Assembly (NCBI RefSeq): GCF_011046735.1 | Contig: NZ_CP049258.1 | Location: forward strand, 2,374,001 to 2,438,000 | Source of the DNA: Nordella sp. HKS 07 | Lineage (GTDB): Bacteria > Pseudomonadota > Alphaproteobacteria > Rhizobiales > Aestuariivirgaceae | Direction of reading: 5' to 3' | Length of the DNA stretch: 64,000 nt | Shown here: piece by piece, positions 35,424 to 43,900 of the stretch | How the letters are laid out: every line of letters begins with the position of its first letter | How positions within the stretch are numbered: position 1 is the stretch's first letter | Translations under genes and position numbers: made by a program | The notes under the pieces: model-generated | What the model was told of the DNA's origin: nothing | Databases searched by the model: none | The model's input: the letters and a program-made list of their open reading frames with translations, nothing else

Positions 35424-36575
35424 ATGTCTGAACTGGCGACTAGCGGACCTGGGACAGCCTCCGACCCCATCCTGACTCTGGCCAATGTGCGGCAGAGCTA
35501 TTCCGGCGTGCTCGCCTTGCGGGGCATTTCCCTCGACGTCGCCAAAGGCGAGTTCCTGACCTTGCTGGGCCCGTCGGGGTCCGGCAAATCCACGCTGCTG
35601 CGCGTCATTGCCGGGCTGGAGGAACCTGATTCCGCCGATGCGATGCGCCTGAACGGCCGCTCGATCGCGGGCGTGCCGCCCGAGGCGCGCAATGTCTCGA
35701 CGGTCTTCCAGCATTACGCGCTGTTTCCGCATATGAGCGTCGGCGAGAATGTCGAATACAGCCTGCGCATCCGCAAGGTGACGCCAGAGGAGCGCCGCCG
35801 CCGCGCCGAAGCAGCCTTGGCCTTGGTACGCCTGCCCGACAAATATGATCGCCGCATCCATCAATTGAGCGGTGGCGAAAGACAACGCGTGGCGCTGGCG
35901 CGTTCACTGGTCATGGGCCCCGACATCCTGCTTCTCGACGAGCCATTGGGCGCCCTCGACGAGCGCCTGCGCCTCGACATGCAGCTCGAGCTCATCGAGC
36001 TGCGCCGCAAGACCGGCGCCACCTTCATCCTGGTTACCCACAGCCAGGAGGAAGCCATCACCATGAGCGACCGCATCGTGCTGATGCGCGCCGGCACGAT
36101 CGAGCAGATGGGAAGCCCGCGCGACCTGTTCGCCAGTCCCGCCAGCGAATTCGCCGCGCGCTTCATGGGATTCGAGAATGTCCTGCGCGGCCGTATTGTT
36201 CGCGTGTCGGCCCGGGACGCCGAAATCGACATCGCCGGCGCGACGGTCCGCGGCCGTGTCGTCGCCAGGGACTTGCGTCCCGGCGATACCGCCTTCGCCG
36301 CCATTCGGGCCGAACATATCCACATCGCGAAGGCCGCCGACCGCACCAATCATCTGCGCGGCAGGGCCGGCGCTCCCGTCTACAAGGGCCGTTTCACCGA
36401 CGTGCCGTTCAAGAGTCCGGTCGGGGAGATGATGGTCCGTCTCGACGGCGCCGAGGATGTGCTGCCGCCAGCTGCCGATTTGAGTTTCGCACCCGAGAAC
36501 TGCGTGATCGGCAGCATCGGGCCCGAAAGCGCAGGCCAACAAGAAACATCATCGAAAGGGAAGAAACATGACTGA
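35424..36575 (+). CDS. ABC transporter ATPase (PotA/polyamine-opine type)
   Basis: A 383-aa ATPase. Walker A is GPSGSGKST near residues 50-58, the signature LSGGERQRVALARS near 148, Walker B LLLDEPLGALDER near 171, and a C-terminal TOBE domain follows. It energises the downstream permeases. Its stop overlaps the binding-protein start. It is transcribed divergently from the rraA-hyuAB operon, which ties the importer to that pathway. Confidence 0.93.
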   Translation: MSELATSGPGTASDPILTLANVRQSYSGVLALRGISLDVAKGEFLTLLGPSGSGKSTLLRVIAGLEEPDSADAMRLNGRSIAGVPPEARNVSTVFQHYALFPHMSVGENVEYSLRIRKVTPEERRRRAEAALALVRLPDKYDRRIHQLSGGERQRVALARSLVMGPDILLLDEPLGALDERLRLDMQLELIELRRKTGATFILVTHSQEEAITMSDRIVLMRAGTIEQMGSPRDLFASPASEFAARFMGFENVLRGRIVRVSARDAEIDIAGATVRGRVVARDLRPGDTAFAAIRAEHIHIAKAADRTNHLRGRAGAPVYKGRFTDVPFKSPVGEMMVRLDGAEDVLPPAADLSFAPENCVIGSIGPESAGQQETSSKGKKHD

Positions 36576-37755
36576 ACGCAGGAAGGGCCGGCCATTGAAC
36601 CGGCGCGCGGTGCTCAAGACCCTTGCCGCCGGCGTCGGCGCGCTCGCCGCGCCTTCGCTCATCCACCACAGCATCAGGCGCGCGCGTGCCGCACCTGGCA
36701 CCATCCGCATGATGGGCGGACCGACGGTGGCGCTCAAGGATTGGAGCCAGTTCGAGAAGGACACCGGCCTCAAGATGGAGTTCACCTCCTTCAATGTCGA
36801 CGATGTGGGCGCCCTCTATAACGAGATCCTCGCTAATGACGCGGGCGAGCGCTTCGATCTCATCAACACGCTGGCGGGCGTCCAGAAGCCGATGGTCAAG
36901 CAGGGCCAGGTGGCGCAGCTCGACACGTCGCGCCTCAAGAATTATGCCGGCATCGCCGACAGCGTGAAGCGCAGCCCGGTGCTTTATGCCGGCGACGACA
37001 AGGACTGGGCCGCGCCGCTCTACTACAATGCCGACAGCTTCGGTTATTATCCCGAGAAGCTCGGCCTCATCCGCCCGCCGGAAGCGCTCAACTGGGACAT
37101 CCTGCTCAACAACGAGAAGACGCTCGGCAAGGCGTCGATCGACGGCGACAATATCGCGCTGATGATCGGCGGCATGTATCTGAAGGACCGCAAGCTCGCC
37201 GAGATCGCCGATCCCGCCAATATGACGGCCAGCGAAGTGAAGACCGCCGCCGACTAAATGATCGAGCGCAAGAAGGCCGGGCAGTTCCGCAATCTGTGGA
37301 AGACCTATGACGAGCAGATCGCCAATTTCGTCAATGGCGAGGTGCTGGTGCAGCGTTGTTGGGAGCCGGCGGTGAAGGATGTCAAGGGCCGCGGCCACGA
37401 CGTCGAATACGCGACCTGCAGCGATTTCCACATCAACTGGATGCATGCGACCTCGATCCCCGTGCAGGCGGCCGAGCGCGAGAATATCGAGGAGATCTAT
37501 CGCGCCCTAGACTGGTTTCTCGGCGGCTCCTATGCCGCCGAACTCGCGGTCCTGCGCGGCTATACCGGATCGCGCATGGATCTGGGCCTCGAATACGCCA
37601 AAGCGGCCGGCTGGCCCGCGGACAAGGTCGCCGCAGTCGAAGCCAATATCGTCAAGGTCAAGACCAAGTTCCTCAACCCGAACTACTGGATCGGCGGCGC
37701 ACCCGACGATCTGGCGGCACATGACGCCGAAATGGCGCGTTTCCGCAACGCGTGA
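36568..37755 (+). pseudogene. Extracellular solute-binding protein (PotD-like) with in-frame stop
   Basis: Two open segments in one frame (229 codons, then 165) are separated by one TAA at 37255-37257, reading AAD-stop-MIERKKAGQ. Joined, they give about 395 residues, a normal PotD-like binding protein with a twin-arginine-type signal (LNRRAVLKTLAAGVGALAAP) and the YNADSFGYY motif early and the HATSIPVQA region later. The codon would be Tyr or Gln in an intact helix. The ATPase and both permease genes are intact, so a recent mutation, readthrough or a sequencing error are all possible. Confidence 0.8.
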
Positions 37756-37760
37756 TATCA

Positions 37761-37870
37761 GCGCGTGATCAGAAAAAGTGGCTACCGGTTTTCCTCTGAT
37801 CACGCGCCAAATTAGAAACTTGATCACGTTCATCCGTTCGGGTCGGTCCGACCCTGAACGGATCGTGATC
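37761..37870. repeat. Composite nested-hairpin repeat, family 1, copy 2
   Basis: GCGCGTGATCAG / CTGATCACGCGC outer arms enclose GAAAAAGTGG-CTA-CCGGTTTTCC, followed after CAAATTAGAAACT by GATCACGTTCATCCGTTCG pairing with CGAACGGATCGTGATC-like arms. It is the same order and linker as at 62-172. It separates the binding-protein gene from the permeases. Confidence 0.82.
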
Positions 37871-37919
37871 GGCGCGGGGCTGGTCTCCGGCTCCGCCCGC
37901 ATTCCTTAAGGAAGCGATC

Positions 37920-38816
37920 ATGTCCGCCATGCGCAAAGGCCAGGCTGGCACCGGCGTCGAGCAGGCGGCGATCGGCACCCTCACCGTGCTGTGGGTCCTG
38001 GGCGTCCTCCTGCCCATTCTGTCGCTCCTGGTGATCTCCTTCATCCAAGGCAAGGGGCTGGGCTTCGTCTGGGCCTTATCCACCAAGGCCTATGCCGACA
38101 TCCTGGTCGACTTCCGCATCGAGATCGTGCTGCGGACCTTGCGCATCGTGGTGGTCGTGACCCTCATCGAATTGCTGCTCGCCTTTCCCTTTGCGCTGTG
38201 GCTCGCCAAGGGGATGAAGCCGGGCTGGCTCAAATCCACCCTTCTCATTTTGCTCGTCGTCCCGTTCTTTCTGAGCCCCGCCGCGCGTACCATCGTCTGG
38301 CGCTCGATCCTTGGCAGCGAAGGGCTCGTCAACATCTTCCTTGCCCAGACGGGCATTTCGCCCGACCCCGTGGGCTGGCTGCTGTTCTCCGAATTCTCGG
38401 TGCATCTGGGCCTGATCGGTCCCTATTTTCCGTCCATGGTCTGGCCGCTCTTCATATCCTTCTCTCTGATCGACGATGAGCTGATCAAGGCGAGCCGCGA
38501 TCTCGGCGCCGATGCCTTCACGACGTTACGCCATGTCGTCGTGCCGCTGGCATCGCCCGGCATCGCCGCCGGCCTCGTCTTCACCGCCATTCCGATGCTC
38601 GGCGACAATGTCGCCTCGACGCTTCTGGGTGGCGGCAATGTGGCGCTCATCGCCGAAACCTTCGACGACCTGATCCGCGCGATGAACTATCCGGGTGCGG
38701 CCGCGCTGGCGTCGCTTCTCGTCCTCGCCATGCTGCTGGCTTTCCTTATCGCGCGCCTGGTACTGGCGCGCCGGCAGGCGGCGGAAGGCGGGATATTTGC
38801 GGGGATGCAGTCGTGA
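37920..38816 (+). CDS. ABC transporter permease (PotB type)
   Basis: A 298-aa permease with about six membrane helices and an EAA loop at LIKASRDLGADAFTTLRHVV (near 187-206). It is the first membrane subunit of the polyamine/opine-type importer. It overlaps the second permease by four bases. A repeat lies between it and the binding-protein gene. Confidence 0.92.
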   Translation: MSAMRKGQAGTGVEQAAIGTLTVLWVLGVLLPILSLLVISFIQGKGLGFVWALSTKAYADILVDFRIEIVLRTLRIVVVVTLIELLLAFPFALWLAKGMKPGWLKSTLLILLVVPFFLSPAARTIVWRSILGSEGLVNIFLAQTGISPDPVGWLLFSEFSVHLGLIGPYFPSMVWPLFISFSLIDDELIKASRDLGADAFTTLRHVVVPLASPGIAAGLVFTAIPMLGDNVASTLLGGGNVALIAETFDDLIRAMNYPGAAALASLLVLAMLLAFLIARLVLARRQAAEGGIFAGMQS

Positions 38817-39628
38817 GCGGACGGAACAGCCTGCCGCCGGCCGGTCTCTTCACCCGCAACGGGGTGAGGTTCGCGGTCGCCTGCGGCGTCTTCGCCATGG
38901 TCCTGCTTTATCTGCCGATCCTCGGTCTTGTCCTTTTGTCCTTCAGCGCGCAGCCCTTGACCGGCATCCCCTGGCCGCTGACGATTGAATGGTATGCCTC
39001 GCTTTTCGAGGGTGAAAACTCCAGATGGACGCGGCCGCTCGCCACCAGCGTCGGCATCGGCCTTCTCGTCTCGTTCAACGCCACTGCCGCGGCGCTGCTG
39101 ATCGGCCGCGCCGTCCCGCTGGCGCACCGCCGCGGCGGTCTGCTCGCCACCTATCTGTCGGTGATCGTGATGCCGGGCATTCTCGTCGGTATTGCCATTC
39201 TCATTTTCTATCGCGGTCTCATCGGCATCCGCACCGGCTTCTGGTCGGTCTTCCTCGCCCATTTCATCTGGGCCCTGCCATTCGCGCTGCTCTGCATCCT
39301 GATCGTCGTCGTCCGCTTCGACCACAGACTGCTCGATGCGGCGCGCGACCTCGGCGCCCCGCGCTGGCGCCGCTTCCTCGACATCGAGCTGCCCTTGCTG
39401 ATGCCCGGCATCTCGGCGTCGCTGTTCTTCAGCTTTCTCTTATCCTTCAACGAATTGCCGCGCACCCTCTATGCGCGCGGCGGCATCATGACCTTGCCCT
39501 ATTATTTGTGGACGGCATCGGCCTCGCACAGCACGCAGGTCTCGCTCATCTATGCGCTGAGCGCCGTCATCACCGTCGCGAGCTTCCTCCTGACGCTCGC
39601 CGCGATGCGGCTCCTGTCGAGGGATTAA
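38813..39628 (+). CDS. ABC transporter permease (PotC type)
   Basis: A 271-aa permease with an EAA loop at LLDAARDLGAPRWRRFLDIE, near residues 170-190, and membrane segments before and after it. It starts with GTG at 38813, overlapping the stop of the PotB-type gene, and ends the importer operon. It is convergent with the dapA-like gene. Confidence 0.92.
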   Translation: MSGRNSLPPAGLFTRNGVRFAVACGVFAMVLLYLPILGLVLLSFSAQPLTGIPWPLTIEWYASLFEGENSRWTRPLATSVGIGLLVSFNATAAALLIGRAVPLAHRRGGLLATYLSVIVMPGILVGIAILIFYRGLIGIRTGFWSVFLAHFIWALPFALLCILIVVVRFDHRLLDAARDLGAPRWRRFLDIELPLLMPGISASLFFSFLLSFNELPRTLYARGGIMTLPYYLWTASASHSTQVSLIYALSAVITVASFLLTLAAMRLLSRD

Positions 39629-39636
39629 GCTCAGGT

Positions 39637-40560
39637 CTAGCTCAGCGCCTTGTCGAGATTGGGCGTCTTGAGGCTCAACGCGCTGAGCTTGGTCTTCAGG
39701 GCTTCCCAGGCCTCGTCTGGGAAATCGGTAAGCGGCGGCCGCATCGTCTTGAAGCCGGGCGCTTTGCCATATTCGGCGATCGTGCGCTTGAGCGCTGAGA
39801 TCATCGCGATGCCGTCATAGGCGGCGCGCGTCGCGTTGAGTGCGTCCTGCTTGGCTTGCGCGTCGGCATTGGCGCGCGTCTCATAGAGATTGACGATGGC
39901 GCCGGGATGGACATTGGCCATCGCCGAGATGCAACCGGCTCCGTCATGCCGCATCGTTTCGAGCAGGAAGCGCTCCGAGCCGCAGAAGACGCGGAAGTCC
40001 GGGAAGGCATCGAGCATCGCCTTGGTGTTGGCGAAGTCGCCGCCCGAATCCTTGATCCCGACAACGGTATCCGGATACTGCTTGATCAGCCTTTCGATCA
40101 GCTTCAGGCTGATCGCGATCCCCGAAACCTGCGGGATGTGATAGAGGCAGATTTTCAGATTTGCGTCGCCGACGCGCTCGATCGTCTCGGCATAAAAGGC
40201 GAACAATCCGTCATCTGACACGTCCTTGTAATAGAAGGGCGGCAACATCAAAGTGGCGGCGGTCTTGGCCTTGGCCCCCGCCTGGCACAGCGCCACAGCA
40301 TCGGGCAGCGCGCAGGCGCCGGTGCCCGGCATCATCTTCTCGACCGGCAGTTCGTTGTCGATGAGCAGCGAGAAAAGCTCGAGCTTTTCCCCTACTGTGA
40401 GGGAATTGGCTTCGGAGTTGGTACCGAAGACCGCAAGCCCCGCGCCTTGCGACAGCACCCACCCGCAATATTTGGCGAAAAGCGGCGCATCGGGCTTCAA
40501 CGTCCTGTCGAAGGGGGTGAGCACGGGCGCGAAAACGCCGGCGAGTGTTTCGTTGACCAT
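39637..40560 (-). CDS. Dihydrodipicolinate synthase/N-acetylneuraminate lyase family protein
   Basis: A 307-aa class I aldolase of the DapA family. The N-terminal segment GVFAPVLTPFD, the GTNSEANSLT motif (phosphate/carboxylate loop, GTTGE in DapA) and the Schiff-base lysine in VVGIKDSGGD near residue 166 are visible. The altered GTNSE loop argues against true DapA and for a catabolic aldolase/dehydratase. It lies beside the hydantoinase-importer locus but carries no matching operator-like motif, so pathway membership is only suggested. Confidence 0.9.
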   Translation of the reverse strand: MVNETLAGVFAPVLTPFDRTLKPDAPLFAKYCGWVLSQGAGLAVFGTNSEANSLTVGEKLELFSLLIDNELPVEKMMPGTGACALPDAVALCQAGAKAKTAATLMLPPFYYKDVSDDGLFAFYAETIERVGDANLKICLYHIPQVSGIAISLKLIERLIKQYPDTVVGIKDSGGDFANTKAMLDAFPDFRVFCGSERFLLETMRHDGAGCISAMANVHPGAIVNLYETRANADAQAKQDALNATRAAYDGIAMISALKRTIAEYGKAPGFKTMRPPLTDFPDEAWEALKTKLSALSLKTPNLDKALS

Positions 40561-40640
40561 GAAGTACTCCCTTCAGCGGCAGGCGGATGTCCACTGTTTA
40601 GTGCCCGCCTTTTCGCCGCTAGTCAAAGCTTCGTTCGTTG

Positions 40641-41327
40641 CTACCAGAGACCGGGCACCAGGCGGTGACGGACGCGCCGGCAATAATCGGCATAGCCGGC
40701 AAGATGCGCCACGAGGTGGCGTTCCTCATCGATCAGGCGCGCAACAAGACCGGCCAGCAAGAGCGGCAGGACCACAAGTCCCCACCATGAGCCGAGCGCC
40801 AACGGGATACCGGCGCAGAGAATGAGAGCGCCCGCATACATCGGGTGACGAATCCAGGCATAGGGGCCGGTCGAGACGATGCGCTGGCCCTCGGCGACTG
40901 TGACCGTGGCGGCGGCGAAGGAATTCTCCCTGAGCGTGACGGCGATAATGAGAAAGCCCAGGATGACGAGCCCATGGCCGATCATGATGCCGGCAAGCGG
41001 CATTGACGACCATCTCGAGCCGGCGTCGAGTGCCGACACGACGAAAAGTGTGACGATCGCGACGCTGTTGAAGACCTGGATGCGTTTTTGTGAGGGGAGG
41101 TGCTCGGCCTTTGCGCCAACTTCCATCCGCCGCTCCGCCAGCGCCGGATCGCGCTTCAGGAAATAGAGGGTCAGTCCGAAGCACCATATGCAGACATGCA
41201 GCCACAAGAGCCAACCTTGCCAATAGCCGAGCGACCAGGCCGGCAGCAGAATGAGGACGGCCAACGCCACGGCGAATTTAAGGTTCGCCCGCAAGGCGCG
41301 AGAGCGCAGGGGCTGAGGCGTCGTCAT
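40641..41327 (-). CDS. Isoprenylcysteine carboxyl methyltransferase-like membrane protein
   Basis: A 228-aa membrane protein with four to five hydrophobic segments and the ICMT/phospholipid-methyltransferase motif GPYAWIRHPMYAGALI near residue 155, followed by EERHLVAHLAGYADYCRRVR. Bacterial ICMT-like proteins have varied or unknown substrates. The ATG at 41327 was chosen because GGAGGA lies seven to eight bases upstream, rather than an earlier in-frame start. Confidence 0.88.
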   Translation of the reverse strand: MTTPQPLRSRALRANLKFAVALAVLILLPAWSLGYWQGWLLWLHVCIWCFGLTLYFLKRDPALAERRMEVGAKAEHLPSQKRIQVFNSVAIVTLFVVSALDAGSRWSSMPLAGIMIGHGLVILGFLIIAVTLRENSFAAATVTVAEGQRIVSTGPYAWIRHPMYAGALILCAGIPLALGSWWGLVVLPLLLAGLVARLIDEERHLVAHLAGYADYCRRVRHRLVPGLW

Positions 41328-41480
41328 GTTTGATATCCTCCTGGTGACGCGCAAGCCGTCCTGGTTCTCACGTCGGCAATATTATTATAGTATTTCCGGC
41401 TCACGGGCACTTGAGGGCCCACGTCTGGGCGGCATCGCCGCAAGCCGCGCGCGCAAGTGTCTGGAATTGCGGTAAGCCAG

Positions 41481-41975
41481 ATGATGAATCCGGATTCGTT
41501 CAAGCGGTTGCTGTCCGTCGCTATTCTCGGCTTTCTTCCAGGCCAGCTGGATGCAAAGGCGCAGGATAACCAGATTGGACAGAACGTGCGCACCTTCTGC
41601 TCGCAGTACGACTTGGGCCAGTATCATTTCTGGGAATGCGATTCCACCATCACCTATGCCGAACCTGCAAACGCCCGGATATTCTACTGCAAAGGCGTCC
41701 ATCTCGTCGTTACGCGCGCAGGCAAGGTCCACGACATATCGGCGAAGGCGCAGTGCGCTCTCTTATTTGACACGCATCCAGACAGCCGCGGCTTCACGCT
41801 GTTGGACATGACCGAGGACGGGTTGCCGGTACTTCCGCGTTCCAGAATGGACCTGTATCCGGACGGTGTGGCCTGGGTCGCCGCCCGCAATCTGCGTGAA
41901 ATTCAATACTGCTCCCAGTTCATTGCCGGCGAGGCCGGCATTCAGAACCGATGTGTCGCGGCGACGTTCAAATGA
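41481..41975 (+). CDS. Secreted six-cysteine protein, upstream paralog
   Basis: A 164-aa protein with a hydrophobic N-terminus (LLSVAILGFLP) and a probable signal cleavage near residue 27. Cysteines are at 40, 53, 70, 92, 144 and 158. The next gene encodes a paralog with exactly the same cysteine spacing (13, 17, 22, 52, 14) and the same C-terminal pattern, here REIQYCSQF...NRCVAATFK. Three disulfides are plausible. I do not recognise the family. A GTG at 41457 is an alternative start. Confidence 0.7.
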   Translation: MMNPDSFKRLLSVAILGFLPGQLDAKAQDNQIGQNVRTFCSQYDLGQYHFWECDSTITYAEPANARIFYCKGVHLVVTRAGKVHDISAKAQCALLFDTHPDSRGFTLLDMTEDGLPVLPRSRMDLYPDGVAWVAARNLREIQYCSQFIAGEAGIQNRCVAATFK

Positions 41976-42460
41976 CCCCCGCTTTTTGTCTTGCTCGATG
42001 TTTTATCATCGGTCTCTCGATCGCGACGAGCACCGCAGGCGTCGCGCCAGGCGCTCAACTGGCCACAGGCATATCAACGATCTGCTCGCAGTCTCATCAG
42101 GGGACCCTTTTGTACTCCGAATGCTATTCAACGATCGCCTATATGGACCCGAGCACCTCGGAGGTTTTTTACTGCAGTGGAGACCATCGGGTCGCCACAC
42201 GCGGCACCGTCGTCCAGCAAATTTCACTCAGTGCGACATGCACCTTGACCTTTCGGCCCTTCAATACTGCGGGCGAATATGTTCTTCTGGATGTAACGAA
42301 AGAACGGCTGCCCAGGACGACAGCCTCTGAGTCAAATCTGTTTCCGGAAGGGATCGCATGGATAATAGGCAATACGAAGCGCGAACTTCAGTATTGCTCT
42401 AGTTTCCCAGCGGGGCTTGCTGGAACTCAAAGCCGCTGCGTGGCCGCCAATTTCAAATAA
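41972..42460 (+). CDS. Secreted six-cysteine protein, downstream paralog
   Basis: A 162-aa protein translated from an ATGA overlap with its upstream paralog, so the two are coupled. A signal peptide (FCLARCFIIGLSIATSTAG) ends near residue 27-30. Mature cysteines are at 38, 51, 68, 90, 142 and 156, each the same distance apart as in the paralog, and the ends ELQYCSSF...SRCVAANFK are alike. Elsewhere identity is low. Function is unknown; secretion plus disulfides suggest a stable exported pair. Confidence 0.7.
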   Translation: MTPAFCLARCFIIGLSIATSTAGVAPGAQLATGISTICSQSHQGTLLYSECYSTIAYMDPSTSEVFYCSGDHRVATRGTVVQQISLSATCTLTFRPFNTAGEYVLLDVTKERLPRTTASESNLFPEGIAWIIGNTKRELQYCSSFPAGLAGTQSRCVAANFK

Positions 42461-42598
42461 CGACTTGTATCCAGTCGTCGCAAGGGGCAGTCGCGGCGGC
42501 GCCGTGACGCGGCGAGCTTTGTGGGAAATATCACAGACGGTTCATTGGCCGAATAATAGAATGCTCGTGCTTCTCTACGGATAGTGGAGGCAAAGCCC

Positions 42599-42907
42599 AT
42601 GAAAATTCGTATCACGATAATGGCATTCCTGTTCGCGGGAATAGCCGGTAGCTTCGTCGCAAGTCCAGCTGACGCCCAACGATACGTGATCGTGAATGGC
42701 CAGTTCTTGAACTCGGCACAAATTCAGCGACTGGAACAGCTGGGTTGCGTTTCCATACCGGATGGAAACTATTGGCTCCGAAGTGACGGCTGGTGGGGTT
42801 ATGCCGGGGATCCGACCCCACAGGGCCAGCTTGGCGACTATTGCCGCAAGCCCAGCCTGTCGGAGCGCGGTCTGCTGTACCGTCCCGGTGAGATACTTGG
42901 CGAGTAA
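42599..42907 (+). CDS. Small secreted protein of unknown function
   Basis: A 102-aa protein with a clear signal peptide (MKIRITIMAFLFAGIAGSFV...SPADA, cleavage near residue 26) and a short mature region with LEQLGC, IPDGNYWLRSDGWWGYAG and GQLGDYC. The aromatic-rich DGNYWL...WWGYAG segment recurs in small bacterial secreted proteins, but I know no function. The ATG has a perfect GGAGG eight bases upstream, which supports that it is expressed. Confidence 0.7.
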   Translation: MKIRITIMAFLFAGIAGSFVASPADAQRYVIVNGQFLNSAQIQRLEQLGCVSIPDGNYWLRSDGWWGYAGDPTPQGQLGDYCRKPSLSERGLLYRPGEILGE

Positions 42908-43008
42908 TAACGAAGCTGTCTGGAGCTCATGGTTCACGGGGCGGGTTGGCAGAGCTGAGCAAGGGACTGGGAGGCCAAATGCAGCACTAAGCGATGTTGG
43001 AGTAGACT

Positions 43009-43827
43009 ATGCCTATTTATATGGACCGGCACGATATAGCCGGAGGAACTGCGGAAGACGTGGCAGAGGCGCACCGCAAGGACCTGGAGCTTCAAGATAA
43101 GTACGGCGTGAAGTTCCTCACCTATTGGTTCGATGAGAGAAATGGCACGACCTTCTGTCTTGTTGACGCGCCAAGCGCGGATGCGGTGCAATGTGTGCAC
43201 CGCGATGCCCACGGGCATATTCCCGGTGAGATCCTCGAGGTCTCGATTTCCGCAATCGAGGCTTTTCTCGGCCGCATTCACGACCCCGAGCTGACCACTA
43301 GTCATTCATCGGCGTTGTCGGAGGCGGCGCATAGAGCCATCATGTTCACCGACATCGTTGGTTCTACGAGCATAACCCAGCGTCTCGGCGACCTGATGAC
43401 AACCGAACTGGTCAGGGCACATGACGCGATTGTTCGCCGATGCCTGAAGCGGTTTGGCGGACAGGAGGTGAAGCACACCGGAGACGGCATCATGGCTTCA
43501 TTTCCTCTATCGAAGGCCGCCGTTGATTCCGCGATGCTGATCCAGCGGGAGTTCAACCGGTACAACGCCGGCAATCCCGAGCCCATACATGTCCGTATCG
43601 GGCTGGATTGCGGCGAACCCGTCGAAGACAGCAACGACTTGTTCGGTCGTTCGGTTCAGCTTGCCGCGCGTTTGTGCTCGCGGGCAAAAGGCGATCAGAT
43701 CCTGGCCTCGGAGAACATTTACCGGAAGGACGGGCGTCGGGACATTTTCAGCAACCGCGTCGCGCGGCGCCTCAAGGGCTTTCCGGGCGCGGTCCCCAGC
43801 TTTGAATGCCTATGGTCGAAAGCATGA
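43009..43827 (+). CDS. DUF4242-adenylate/guanylate cyclase fusion
   Basis: A 272-aa protein. Residues 1-90 are a DUF4242 (SCO4226-like, nickel-binding type) domain, and 108-270 are a class III nucleotide cyclase. Metal residues are Asp115 (FTDIVGST) and Asp159 (KHTGDGIMASF); Lys155 and Asp210 (NDLFG) fit the ATP-specifying pair, and Arg221 is present. The transition-state asparagine is replaced by Gln217 (SVQLAAR). It probably makes cAMP in response to a ligand bound by the N-terminal domain. No membrane segment is seen, so it is cytosolic. Confidence 0.87.
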   Translation: MPIYMDRHDIAGGTAEDVAEAHRKDLELQDKYGVKFLTYWFDERNGTTFCLVDAPSADAVQCVHRDAHGHIPGEILEVSISAIEAFLGRIHDPELTTSHSSALSEAAHRAIMFTDIVGSTSITQRLGDLMTTELVRAHDAIVRRCLKRFGGQEVKHTGDGIMASFPLSKAAVDSAMLIQREFNRYNAGNPEPIHVRIGLDCGEPVEDSNDLFGRSVQLAARLCSRAKGDQILASENIYRKDGRRDIFSNRVARRLKGFPGAVPSFECLWSKA

Positions 43828-43900
43828 GATTGAGGAATACCGAGATCCGACGGCTGCACCCAATCACCTTGTCCGGATAACTACTGTGACGACGCCACGT

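Noticed and set aside
37258-37755. An independent 165-aa gene starting MIERKKAGQ
   Set aside because: It begins directly after an in-frame stop, has no ribosome-binding site, and continues the binding-protein sequence.
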